A stretch of 64,000 nt of DNA, from positions 62,001 to 126,000 of the forward strand of contig NZ_FZOL01000016.1 of NCBI RefSeq assembly GCF_900188455.1, written 5' to 3'. Positions 8,901 through 17,262 of this stretch are shown here, piece after piece. The position numbers and the translations under genes are program-made. This DNA is from Pseudomonas japonica (GTDB taxonomy: Bacteria > Pseudomonadota > Gammaproteobacteria > Pseudomonadales > Pseudomonadaceae). The notes beneath the pieces were generated by a model that saw only the letters and a program-made list of their open reading frames with translations, had not been told where the DNA came from and did not search any database. Position 1 is the first letter of the stretch. Each line of letters opens with the position of its first letter.

Positions 8901-11452
8901 GGGCGATGGAATCGTCCAGGGAAGCGCTCAGCGAGGCGCGCCAGTTGAGTCGCGAACGCATCGGCCTGGCCCTCTGGGAGCATTGGCGGCGCAGCATCCT
9001 GCCCGAACTGGGCCAACCAGGATCGCGCCTGATCCTGTGGCAGGTGCAATTGGCGGACCTGCCGAGCTTGCCGGAGTTCTTCGGCGCGCGGGTGCGCGGC
9101 GTGCTGCTCAGCGAGGTGATCCAGCGCGAAGGGCCGGTCTACGAGCAGATGGTCGGCGAAAGCGACCTGCAGGCGTTCGCCCGGCAGTTCCCCCAACTGA
9201 CCTCGCTGGATATCCGCGGTGGCCAGTGGAGCGTGGGCGTCCCCCAGATGATCGCCCGTCTCTGGCCACGGCTCAGAGCCCTGGGCTTGCGTGAACTGAA
9301 CGTGATGCTCGGTCACCAGGACCTGCGCGCCCTGGCTACCCTGCCGGCACTGCGCTGGCTCGACCTGCGCGGAATGCGCGTGCTGGAGATGCCCGTGACC
9401 GCGTTGCAGGGCATGACCCTGGACTTTCTCGGACTGGACTGGCTCGACCTGCACACCTGGCCAAAGTGGTTGGACAATGCGGCCCTGGGGCGTATCGGCG
9501 AGTTGTCGATGGCCGGCAACCATCTGACGGAGGTCCCGGTCGAGATCCTCGATAACAAAGAGCCGGTGGCCACGCCGTTGCGCATTTCCCTGCACGGCAA
9601 CCGCTTTTCCCGCCAGGCCCTGCTCAACCTGCGCCTGGCCGAGCGCCTGCTCAGGCGCTTCAGCTTCGACCTGGGCCTGACCGATGGCCTCGAACAGGAA
9701 CTGGCCGGGCGCGTCGAAGAGCGCCGCCAGTTGCAGCGGCTGCTGGGCACCTGGATCGATCCGGCGACGTCGCCCACCGCCCTGACCCTGGAGGAGGTCG
9801 ATTATCGCCAGCGGATCGCCAGGGTGCTGTTGAAGTGCTGGCGCGAGAGCCTGCCGGAAAGCGGCAACCCGCTGCTGAGCCTGGAGGACGTAGTGCTCGC
9901 CGGGTTCCCCGAGAACCTGCCGGGGTTTTTCTACTCGCGCGTGCAGCGCCTGAAACTCATCCGTTTCACTGGCGACGTGGCTGCGATAGAACGCCTCGCC
10001 AGGCAGTTTCCGCAACTGATCGAGCTGTCGCTGGAGGCCGGTACGCCAGCGTTGGCCGCGGTACCGGCATGGCTCGAGGAATTCACCCATCTGCGCCAGC
10101 TGTCGCTGCTGGACATGGGCATGAGCATCGATCAGACCGCCATGGATGCCCTGGCGCGCATCCCCATGCTGTCCTCCCTGCAACTGGACGGCAATCGCCT
10201 GGGTACGATCAGCGATATGTCCATGTTCGGCCAGCGCTACCTCAGCTACCTGGGCCTGCTGCGGATGCAGATCGCCACCTGGCCGACCTGGCTCGACGAG
10301 ATGCTGCCCAGTGGCGTCGAACGTCTGGGGCTGGATGAAAACCAGCTCACGCAGTTGCCGGCCTACATCCTGGAAAACCGTCGCACGCTCGACGGCGTCA
10401 CCGAGATCTCGCTGCGCAACAATCCGCTGACCCGCGACACCCTGCTGCGGGCGCATGTTTCCCAGCATTACAACCGCCCGTATTCGTTCGTCATGGACTT
10501 GCCCGAGGATATCGCCGGGATGCACAACGAGGCGCACTCGTCGGACTCCGAGTTTGACTCCGCGGCTGCCTCGCCGGACGAGGCGCTGTCCGACGACGAG
10601 TTGCTCGGCCCTTGGCAGACCGGCGACGACAGCGAGGATGTCCGCAACGAGGCAACCTGGGACGCGCTGATGCAGCGGGGCGACAGCGAGGCCCTGCTGA
10701 ATCTGGTCGGGCGCCTGCGCCACAGTGCCGACTATCGTTCCAGCGCGACCCGTGGCGAACTGGTGCAACGGGTGTGGAACGTGCTGTCGGCGGCGCGCCA
10801 GGACGTCGAACTGGGGCAGGTGCTGGCCGGCATGGCCGAGGAGCCGCTGCGCCAGTTGCACAGTCACGAGACCTGCCCAGACGGTATCCGCCTGGAGTTC
10901 AACCAGATGGAAATGAAGGTCTACACGCGCCAGGCGCTGCGCGAGATCGGCGATGAGCAGCGCGGTGCGGCGCTGTACCGCCTGATGCGCAGCATTTTCC
11001 GATCGCACACCCTCGACCGTCTCGCCCGCGAGGCCGCCAAAGGCCGTGACGAGGCGGAAGTACGCCTGGCCTATCGCTTGCGCTGGGCCGCTGAACTGCA
11101 GTTGCCGCTGCCGCCGCGCAGCATGCTGTACCAGGGCTCGGCCAATATCGCCGCAGGCGAGCTGGATGCGGCCTTGCTGCGTCTGCGCCAGGAAGAGCAG
11201 GGGCAGGGCCTGTTGAGTTTCGCCACGCAGTGCGATTTCTGGGTGGCTTACCTGCGCGAAACCTTCGCCTCGCGCTTCAAGCCGCTCGAAGAGGCCTACC
11301 AGGCGTCGGTACTGCGGGCCACCGATGCTCATCCCGACGAGTCGCCCGAGCACTCGGCCACGCGCATCGCGGCGCTGGAGGATGCCTTCAAGCGCAATGA
11401 ACAGGCCTTGCTGGAGCGCCTGACCGTCGAGCAGTCGCTGTCCATCCACTGA
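5984..11452 (+). CDS. Giant LRR protein with NEL-type E3 ubiquitin ligase domain (copy 1)
   Basis: 1822-aa protein with no signal peptide. Residues 1 to about 1000 form a dermonecrotic-toxin-like N-terminal region with motifs MDLDVRHTYLFN and VWNPGGWYEE (about 378). Hydrophobic helices near 447-480 (AAFVVPGLGPVMLAVNAG) and 503-518 suggest membrane insertion. LRR blocks follow at about 1069-1215 and 1342-1495. After an acidic serine-rich linker comes the NEL domain (about 1545-1822), with catalytic C1631 in the CPD motif and the DEAEVRLAYRL helix. By homology to IpaH/SspH it should ubiquitinate host proteins through a Cys thioester. The ATG at 5984 was chosen for its GAGAGGG RBS and for the MAD N-terminus shared with copies 2 and 3. 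Targets and secretion route are unknown. Confidence 0.9.
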   Translation: MADMQDAEHRQQTSTTTDVHYQTVSRRVPSWLVDSTAQQRQELRAQLPQPMPWQAVAGTAHPEVTGALREDYQRHQAHARTLAGFLEQMPSAEAFAEPLLRDAIKDTFGMDLDVRHTYLFNAARARLAESRIGGSDPAVRAFQVVKATTQPLLLAALQNFEAFEAEPEGMHDGRRPSSIFTSDSGQTLESRSEVELVPERFATLCRQLDLGGRYQRLIDALFQPEPVAGESAQASAANRQAWFKLYEQSAFRVALHLARLQACIDQPLYQALLEEARNGKARGQLERCALSLWEVQLNGIVVFLCPSPDSDAAPRVVVYMPDEPQQPIQAFASTRQFHDALRDRLKDPAWRNYFLRFVPAREREQLMQRIQRTLYPKVWNPGGWYEERYDADAVLRLSEQAFSAPLFNVLLQCKMAVLKDDGLFHAVTTAAEDHKSTEDKIDYFLGVAFNVLNVAAFVVPGLGPVMLAVNAGLLGYEVYEGFDSLARGEKEQAWAYLMDVGENLALIAALGAAGAAAHRFEVNLPLAVRGMRPVTLADGSVRLWTADLTPFAYEVRLPADLTPGENGLYNWQGREWLALEGRYYSVRTLLGEGQGYRLEHPTRPGAYEPSVRHNGNGGWLHELDTPEQWHGLELFRRQGYREAGVSADTARRALRISGISEAQLRQTLVACRRPPALLTDTLNRLRLAERLDASGLPDPMAFEMDYRDLQPPLSVHARLLGRQFELPNGLVNEIIDAATSQEIAELAHTMRVPARLAEEARLYQQQVRIARACEGFYLDVRASADSARLLLHTLESLPQWPASLHIALYEGTLDGRLLASIGPEQEPAVAVLWRGQRPHAFCQALFDAIPGVSRSELGVADAAGLREKLQAQPLAPRHRLRQWLGMQALKPAFRSPMRLADGRIGHPLSGTGRAYFTEDELLDKLRLLELDDIHAEDALQALYRSGLDRVAIDARLNGLLDEMLVLRECLDRWAMESSREALSEARQLSRERIGLALWEHWRRSILPELGQPGSRLILWQVQLADLPSLPEFFGARVRGVLLSEVIQREGPVYEQMVGESDLQAFARQFPQLTSLDIRGGQWSVGVPQMIARLWPRLRALGLRELNVMLGHQDLRALATLPALRWLDLRGMRVLEMPVTALQGMTLDFLGLDWLDLHTWPKWLDNAALGRIGELSMAGNHLTEVPVEILDNKEPVATPLRISLHGNRFSRQALLNLRLAERLLRRFSFDLGLTDGLEQELAGRVEERRQLQRLLGTWIDPATSPTALTLEEVDYRQRIARVLLKCWRESLPESGNPLLSLEDVVLAGFPENLPGFFYSRVQRLKLIRFTGDVAAIERLARQFPQLIELSLEAGTPALAAVPAWLEEFTHLRQLSLLDMGMSIDQTAMDALARIPMLSSLQLDGNRLGTISDMSMFGQRYLSYLGLLRMQIATWPTWLDEMLPSGVERLGLDENQLTQLPAYILENRRTLDGVTEISLRNNPLTRDTLLRAHVSQHYNRPYSFVMDLPEDIAGMHNEAHSSDSEFDSAAASPDEALSDDELLGPWQTGDDSEDVRNEATWDALMQRGDSEALLNLVGRLRHSADYRSSATRGELVQRVWNVLSAARQDVELGQVLAGMAEEPLRQLHSHETCPDGIRLEFNQMEMKVYTRQALREIGDEQRGAALYRLMRSIFRSHTLDRLAREAAKGRDEAEVRLAYRLRWAAELQLPLPPRSMLYQGSANIAAGELDAALLRLRQEEQGQGLLSFATQCDFWVAYLRETFASRFKPLEEAYQASVLRATDAHPDESPEHSATRIAALEDAFKRNEQALLERLTVEQSLSIH

Positions 11453-11456
11453 CCGC

Positions 11457-11495
11457 CCCGCGAGTGCCGGAAGCCATTCTTCCGGTACTCGCGGG
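11457..11495 (+). terminator. Hairpin after NEL copy 1
   Basis: 17-bp arms CCCGCGAGTGCCGGAAG / CTTCCGGTACTCGCGGG with one G-U pair and a 5-base loop, starting five bases after the stop codon. No T-tract follows; instead the conserved leader of the next NEL gene begins almost immediately. This separates the transcription units or stabilises the mRNA 3' end. Confidence 0.7.
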
Positions 11496-11497
11496 CG

Positions 11498-11628
11498 GTG
11501 GTACATATGGCTTTTTCAGGTTTGAAGTACTGATCGGATCCGTGCTTTTTCCATAAGAAATTTGCCATTTTTAAAACACGATCCCTTCATTAGCCTGAAC
11601 GCCCATTCATGGACGAGAAGGCTTCAAC
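11498..11628 (+). promoter_or_regulatory. Conserved leader 2 with RsmA/CsrA-type site
   Basis: Second copy of the NEL leader, very similar to leader 1 along its full length, including GTGGTACATATGGC, TTTTTCAGGTTTGAAGT, GTGCTTTTT, AAATTTGCCATTTTTAAAA and TAGCCTGAACGCCC. CATGGACG at 11608-11615 is a perfect CANGGANG motif and is joined to the Shine-Dalgarno GAGAAGG (11615-11621), seven bases before the ATG. Confidence 0.65.
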
Positions 11629-14600
11629 ATGGCCGATGTACAGGACGTCGACACCACCGGCGACACTTCCACCCACAGCGATCTTCACTACCAGATAGTC
11701 AGCACCAAGGTCCCGCAGTGGCTGCTCAAGGCCACCCCGCAACAGCGCCAGGCACTGCGCGCGACGCCACCCCGGGCGATGCCGTGGCTGCCCGAGGCCG
11801 CCGCCCGCCTGCCGGAGGTGGTCGCGGCGTTGCGCGAGGAGGATGAGCGCCACCAGCGCCACGCCCATTCGGTGGGGGCGGCGCTGCAGACGTTGCCCAG
11901 CGCCGAGGCGTTCGCCGAGCCGCTGCTGCGCCAGGCCATCAAGGACACCTTCGGTCTCGATCTGGATGTGCGCCGCACCTTTCTTTTCAACGCGGCCCGG
12001 GCACGGATCGCCGAGGATCACCTGCAGAGCGTCGACCCGGTGGTCAGGGCATTCCAGGTGGTGAAAGCTGCCACCCGCTCGTTGCTGCAATCGGCCTTGC
12101 AGAACTTCGAGGCGTTCGAGGCCGAGGCGGGCGGCATGCAGGATGGCCGCCGAACGGCGAAGATCTTCCTCAGCGATACCGGGCAGCCGCTGGAACCTGA
12201 AAGCGATATCGACCTGGTGCCCGAGCGCTTCGCCGCGCTGTGCCGCACCCTGGATCTCGGCGGCCGCTACCAGCGCCTGATCCGCGCGACGTTCGCGCCA
12301 CCGCCCAAGGCGCAGGAGAGCAAAGAGGCGGCGGCGGCCAATCGCCAGGTGTTCTTCAAGCTGTTCGAGCAGTCGACGTTCCGTCTCAATCTGCATTTTG
12401 CCTACCTGCGTTCGTGGATCGACGAGGCCTGGTACCACGACCTGCTGGAAGCGGCGAAAAACGGCACGGCCAAGGCCGGCATCGGTCGTGCCGGCCTGAA
12501 ACTGTGGGAGGTGCAGCTCAACGGCATCGTGGTGTTCTTCCGCGCGCGGCCGGCCGATGGCTCGCCCCGCGACCTGGTGGTCTACATGCCGGACGAACCG
12601 CAGCGACCGTTCCAGGCGTTCAGCTCGATCCAGGCGTTTCACGGCTCGCTGTGCGAGCGCTTGCGCGACGCCGCGTGGCGCAATTACTTCCTGCGCTTCG
12701 TCCCGGCGCGCGAGCGCGAGCGTCTGCTCCAGCGGATCCATCGCACCCTGAACCCGAAGGTGTGGAACCCGGGGGGCTGGTACGAAGAACAATTCGACGA
12801 GAAAGCCGTGCTCGGCCTGAGCAAGGAGGACTTTACCGAGCCGCTGTTCGACTGCCTCCTGCGGCGCAAGATGGCGGTGCTGGAGGATGACGGGCTGTTC
12901 CACGCAGTGACCACGGCGGCGGAAGATCACAAGTCGACCGTGGACAAGATCGATTACTTTCTCGGCGTCGCGTTCAACGTGGCCAACGTGGCGGCGTTCG
13001 TCGTGCCGGGGCTGGGCCTGGTGATGCTGGCGGTCAACGCGGCGTTGCTCGGCTACGAGGTCTACGAAGGCTTCGACAGCCTGGCCAAGGGCGAGCGGGA
13101 GGAGGCCTGGGGCTATTTCATGGATGTCGGCGAGAACCTGGCGATCATGGCTGCTCTGGGCGTGGTGGGCGCCGCGGCGCCTCGTTTCGAGGGCAACCTG
13201 CCGCTCACCGTGCGCAGCATGCGCCCGGTAACCCTGGCCGATGGCCGCGTGCGCCTGTGGAAGCCGGACCTGACCCCTTTTGCCTACGACATCCGCCTGC
13301 CGGCCGACCTCACTCCCGGCGAGAACGGCCTGTACAGCTGGCAGGGCCGTGAGTGGCTGGCGCTGGACGGGCGCTATTACTCGGTGCGCACGCTGCTGGG
13401 TGCGGAGCAGGGCTATCGCCTGGAACACCCCGGCAGACCCGGCGCCTACGAACCGAGCGTGCGCCACAACGGCAATGGCGGCTGGCTGCATGAACTGGAT
13501 ACCCCCGAGCAATGGCAAGGCCTGGAGCTGTTCCGGCGCCAGGGTTATCGCGAGGCCGGGGTGAACACCGAGATGGCCCAGCGCGCCCTGTGGATCAGCG
13601 GCATCAGCGAGGCGCAGTTGCGCCAGACCCTGGTGACGTGCCGTCGGCCCCCGGCGCTGTTGACCGATACCCTGCGCCGCATGAGCCTGATGGAAGGCCT
13701 GGAGGACGCCGACGGGTTCGATGCGAAGGCCTTCGAGGCGGGCTACCGCGCCCTGCAGCCACGCCTGTCGGAACCGGGGCGGGTACTCCAGCGCCAGTTC
13801 GATCTGCCCAACGGCCTCATCGAGGAAATCATCGCAGCCGCCACCGGCGCCGAGTTCGCCGAACTGAGCGCGGTGGGCAAGGTGCCGCTGCGCCTGGCCG
13901 AGGAGGCGCGGATCTACCAGCAGCAACTGCGGATCGCCCGCGCCTGCGAAGGGCTGTACCTGGACGGCGAGGCCAATCCCGACAGCGCGCGCCTGTCGCT
14001 GCACGGGCTCACCGGTCTGCCGGGCTGGCCGGCGCAGGTGCGTATCGGCTTGTACGATGGCGGCCCCGATGGAGCCTTGCTCACCCGTATCGGCAGCGGC
14101 GAGGCCGAGGAAGTGGCGGTCGCCTGGACCGCGGAACGGCCCGACGATTTCTGCCAGCGCCTGTTCCAGGCGATCCCGCTCGAGACCCGGACGCGCCTCG
14201 ATCTTGGCGACGCGGCGACGTTACGCACGAAATTGCAGGCGCAACCGCTGGCCCCGCGTCAGCGCCTGCGCGAATGGCTCGGCATGGAGCCGGTCAAGCC
14301 CGCCTTCCGTTCGCCCATGCGCCTGGCGGACGGACGTGTCGGCTATCCCCTCAGCGGTCGCGGCGGGCCGTTCTTCACCGAGGACCAGTTGCTCGACAAG
14401 TTGCGCATGCTGGAGCTGGACGACGTCTATGTCGAGGATGCGTTGCATGCGCTGTACAGCCACGGGATGGACCGCGCCACGATCAACGAGCGTCTCGACC
14501 TCTTGCTCGATGAAATGCAGATGCTGCGCCAGCATCTGGATCGCTGGGTGCTGGAGTCGTCCCGGGAGCGTCTGAGCGAAAGGCGCCAGCGCAGTCGCGA

Positions 14601-17088
14601 GCGCATCGGTCATGGCCTGTGGGACTACTGGCGGCGCGGCCTGCTGCCCGAACTCGGCCGACCGGCCCCGCGCCTGATCCTGTGGCAGGTGCAACTGGCG
14701 GATATCCCGACGGACCTGCCGGCCTTCTTCCGCGAGCGGGTGCGTGACGTCCTGCTGGACGATGTCATCCAGCAGGAAGGCGAGAGCTACCAGCAGACCA
14801 TCGGCAAGAGCCATGTGCAGGCCCTCGCTCGTCAGTTCCCCAACCTCACCGTACTGGATATTCGTAGCGGTGCCTGGGGCGCGGGCCTGACGCAGTCGAT
14901 CGTCGAGTCCTGGCCACGGCTGATGACCCTGGGTCTGCGCGAACTGAATGGCATGCTCGGCCACCGCGACCTGCGCGGACTGGCCGGCCTGGCGCGACTG
15001 CGCCGGCTGTCGTTGCGTGGCAGCCGCCTGGCGGAAATGCCCAGCACCACCTTGCATGGCCTGACCCTGGATTACCTGGGCCTGGACGCGCTCGACCTGC
15101 GGGAGTGGCCGGTGTGGCTGGACAGCGCGGCACTGCTGCGGATCGGCGAAGTGTCGCTGAGCGGCAACCAACTGAGCGAGGTGCCGCCGGTGATACTGGG
15201 TGACGTCACGGCGGTGGCCAGACCGATGCGCATCGACCTGCAGGACAATCCGCTGGGCCACCAGGCGCTGCTCGACCTGCTGCTGGCGGAGCACCTGCAC
15301 CGGCGTTTCACCTTCGACCTCAATCTGTCGCCGGCGCTGGAGCAACTGCTCATGCAGCGGGTCGGCGAGCGTTCCAGCCTGCAGGCCGCGCTGCAGCTCT
15401 GGGCCGAGCCGGAACCGCTGAGCGAGCCGCTGGCGCCCGAGCACCTGGATTACCGGCAGCGTGTCTCGCGCCTGCTGCTGGCCTTCTGGCGCGAGGACCT
15501 GCGGGGTTCGGGCATGGCGTTGCTGGCGCTGGACGACCTGGTGCTGAATGATTTTCCGACCTTCCTCCCGCCGTTCTTCGCCGAGCGGGTGCGGCGCCTG
15601 GACCTGACCCGCTTCCATGCCGGGCCCGACGCCGGCAGCCTCCACCGGTTCGTCAGGCGCTTTCCCCAGTTGCGCGAGCTGTCGCTGATCAGCGGCCAGC
15701 CAGCGCTGGAGAGCGTGCCGGCGTTTCTCGCCAATTTTGCCCACTTGCGCGAGCTGGCGCTGGTGCGCATGGGCATGACCATCGACCAGGCGGCCATGGA
15801 GGCCTTCGCGCGGATGCCGGTGCTGTCTTCGTTGCAACTGGATGGCAACCGTCTTGGCGAGATCACCGATATGTCCATGTTCAACCATCGCTATCTGGGC
15901 TTCCTCGGGCTTTCGCAGATGGGCATCGAAACCTGGCCGGCCTGGCTCGATCCGATGTTGCCCGACGGCATCGAACTGCTGTGCCTGGACGACAACCAGC
16001 TGACCACGTTGCCGGCGCGCCTCCTGGAAAACCGCCGGCTGGAAAGCGGGGCAACGGAAATTTCCCTGCACAGCAATCCCCTGTCTCGGGAAACCCTGAT
16101 CGAGGCATTCACCTCGCAGCACTACAACCGCCCCTATACCTTCTCCCTGGACCTGCCCGACGATATCGCCGCGATGGAGCATCAACCGCACAGCTCCGAC
16201 TCTGAGGGCGAGTCGTCCGAGCTGTCGGACGAGGACCCGCTCATCACCTGGGAAACCGGCGACGCGCAGCAGGACCAGCAGAACCAGCAGCTGTGGGATG
16301 GCCTGGCCGCCCGCGGCGGTACCGATGCCCTGCTGGGCCTGGTGACGCGCTTGCGCTACAGCGCCGATTACCGCACGCTCGCCACCCGCGGCGAACTGGT
16401 GCAGCGGGTGTGGAGCGTGCTCTCGGCAGCGATGCAGGACCCCGAACTGGGGCAGTTGCTCAACGGCATGGCCGAGGAGCCGCTGCAGCAGATCGACAGC
16501 CATGACACCTGCCCGGATGGGGTGCGCCTGGAGTTCAACCAGATGGAGCTGCGCGTCTACACCCGCCAGGCTCTGCGCGAGATCCCCGAGGCCAACCGGG
16601 GTCCGGCCCTGTTCCGTCTGATGCGGGGCAATTTCCGCACCCAGGCGCTGGACCGCATCGCCCGCCGGCACAGCAATGGTCGTGACGAAGCCGAGGTGCG
16701 CCTGGCCTATCGCCTGCGCTGGGCCGCGGAACTGCAACTGCCGTTGCCGCCGCGCGGCATGCTCTATCGCACTACGGCGCAATTGGCACCTGGTGAGCTG
16801 GACCTGGCCCTGACCCTGCTGCACCTGGAGGAAGCCGGCTCCGGCTTGCTGACATTCGCCGCGCAGTGCGATTTCTGGAGCGCCTACCTGCGCGAGACGT
16901 TCGACGAGCGCTTCAAGGCGCTCAAGGAGACCTACGAGGCGGCGGTACTCAGTGCCACGGACAGCCATGGCGACGAAGCCCCCGAGCAGTTCTCGTCGCG
17001 CATCCGCGCCCTGGAGGACAAGTTCAAGCAGGACGAACAGAACCTGCTGCAGCAACTGACCCTCGAACAGATGTACCCGCCGTCCTGA
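11629..17088 (+). CDS. Giant LRR protein with NEL-type E3 ubiquitin ligase domain (copy 2)
   Basis: 1819-aa paralogue of copy 1 with the same order: N-terminal dermonecrotic-toxin-like region (LDLDVRRTFLFN, VWNPGGWYEE), a hydrophobic pair of helices (NVAAFVVPGLGLVMLAVNAA), two LRR blocks, an acidic linker with SSDSEGESSELSDED, and a C-terminal NEL domain with catalytic C1628 in TCPDGVRLEFNQME. Conserved NEL sequence also includes GRDEAEVRLAYRLRWA and AQCDFWSAYLRETF. The LRR surfaces differ from those of copy 1, which would fit different substrates, while the ligase domain is strongly conserved. It starts at the ATG at 11629 with GAGAAGG upstream. It has its own leader and a hairpin on each side, so it is probably a monocistronic unit. 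Confidence 0.9.
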   Translation: MADVQDVDTTGDTSTHSDLHYQIVSTKVPQWLLKATPQQRQALRATPPRAMPWLPEAAARLPEVVAALREEDERHQRHAHSVGAALQTLPSAEAFAEPLLRQAIKDTFGLDLDVRRTFLFNAARARIAEDHLQSVDPVVRAFQVVKAATRSLLQSALQNFEAFEAEAGGMQDGRRTAKIFLSDTGQPLEPESDIDLVPERFAALCRTLDLGGRYQRLIRATFAPPPKAQESKEAAAANRQVFFKLFEQSTFRLNLHFAYLRSWIDEAWYHDLLEAAKNGTAKAGIGRAGLKLWEVQLNGIVVFFRARPADGSPRDLVVYMPDEPQRPFQAFSSIQAFHGSLCERLRDAAWRNYFLRFVPARERERLLQRIHRTLNPKVWNPGGWYEEQFDEKAVLGLSKEDFTEPLFDCLLRRKMAVLEDDGLFHAVTTAAEDHKSTVDKIDYFLGVAFNVANVAAFVVPGLGLVMLAVNAALLGYEVYEGFDSLAKGEREEAWGYFMDVGENLAIMAALGVVGAAAPRFEGNLPLTVRSMRPVTLADGRVRLWKPDLTPFAYDIRLPADLTPGENGLYSWQGREWLALDGRYYSVRTLLGAEQGYRLEHPGRPGAYEPSVRHNGNGGWLHELDTPEQWQGLELFRRQGYREAGVNTEMAQRALWISGISEAQLRQTLVTCRRPPALLTDTLRRMSLMEGLEDADGFDAKAFEAGYRALQPRLSEPGRVLQRQFDLPNGLIEEIIAAATGAEFAELSAVGKVPLRLAEEARIYQQQLRIARACEGLYLDGEANPDSARLSLHGLTGLPGWPAQVRIGLYDGGPDGALLTRIGSGEAEEVAVAWTAERPDDFCQRLFQAIPLETRTRLDLGDAATLRTKLQAQPLAPRQRLREWLGMEPVKPAFRSPMRLADGRVGYPLSGRGGPFFTEDQLLDKLRMLELDDVYVEDALHALYSHGMDRATINERLDLLLDEMQMLRQHLDRWVLESSRERLSERRQRSRERIGHGLWDYWRRGLLPELGRPAPRLILWQVQLADIPTDLPAFFRERVRDVLLDDVIQQEGESYQQTIGKSHVQALARQFPNLTVLDIRSGAWGAGLTQSIVESWPRLMTLGLRELNGMLGHRDLRGLAGLARLRRLSLRGSRLAEMPSTTLHGLTLDYLGLDALDLREWPVWLDSAALLRIGEVSLSGNQLSEVPPVILGDVTAVARPMRIDLQDNPLGHQALLDLLLAEHLHRRFTFDLNLSPALEQLLMQRVGERSSLQAALQLWAEPEPLSEPLAPEHLDYRQRVSRLLLAFWREDLRGSGMALLALDDLVLNDFPTFLPPFFAERVRRLDLTRFHAGPDAGSLHRFVRRFPQLRELSLISGQPALESVPAFLANFAHLRELALVRMGMTIDQAAMEAFARMPVLSSLQLDGNRLGEITDMSMFNHRYLGFLGLSQMGIETWPAWLDPMLPDGIELLCLDDNQLTTLPARLLENRRLESGATEISLHSNPLSRETLIEAFTSQHYNRPYTFSLDLPDDIAAMEHQPHSSDSEGESSELSDEDPLITWETGDAQQDQQNQQLWDGLAARGGTDALLGLVTRLRYSADYRTLATRGELVQRVWSVLSAAMQDPELGQLLNGMAEEPLQQIDSHDTCPDGVRLEFNQMELRVYTRQALREIPEANRGPALFRLMRGNFRTQALDRIARRHSNGRDEAEVRLAYRLRWAAELQLPLPPRGMLYRTTAQLAPGELDLALTLLHLEEAGSGLLTFAAQCDFWSAYLRETFDERFKALKETYEAAVLSATDSHGDEAPEQFSSRIRALEDKFKQDEQNLLQQLTLEQMYPPS

Positions 17089-17096
17089 ACCCGGCC

Positions 17097-17123
17097 GGCA
17101 CCGGGGCTGCGGGTCCCGGTGCC
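17097..17123 (+). terminator. Hairpin after NEL copy 2
   Basis: Stem GGCACCGGG / CCCGGTGCC around a 9-base loop, beginning eight bases past the stop codon. It occupies the same position relative to the next leader as the hairpin after copy 1, although its sequence is different. Confidence 0.6.
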
Positions 17124-17130
17124 CTGGCGG

Positions 17131-17262
17131 GGTGGTAGATATGCCTTTTTCATGTTCGAAGTTCCGATTGGATTCGTGCTTTTTGCATGAACAATTTGCC
17201 GTTTTTAAAACAGGATCCGCCGATTAGCCTGAACGCCCCATTCAAGGACGAGAGGGCTGAAC
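17131..17262 (+). promoter_or_regulatory. Conserved leader 3 with RsmA/CsrA-type site
   Basis: Third copy of the NEL leader: GTGGTAGATATGCC, CTTTTTCATGTTCGAAGTT, TTCGTGCTTTTTGCATGA, CAATTTGCCGTTTTTAAAA, TAGCCTGAACGCCCC. CAAGGACG at 17243-17250 is again a perfect CANGGANG. The variable N differs between the three leaders (C, T, A) while the fixed bases are kept. GAGAGGG follows, ahead of the ATG at 17263. Confidence 0.65.
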
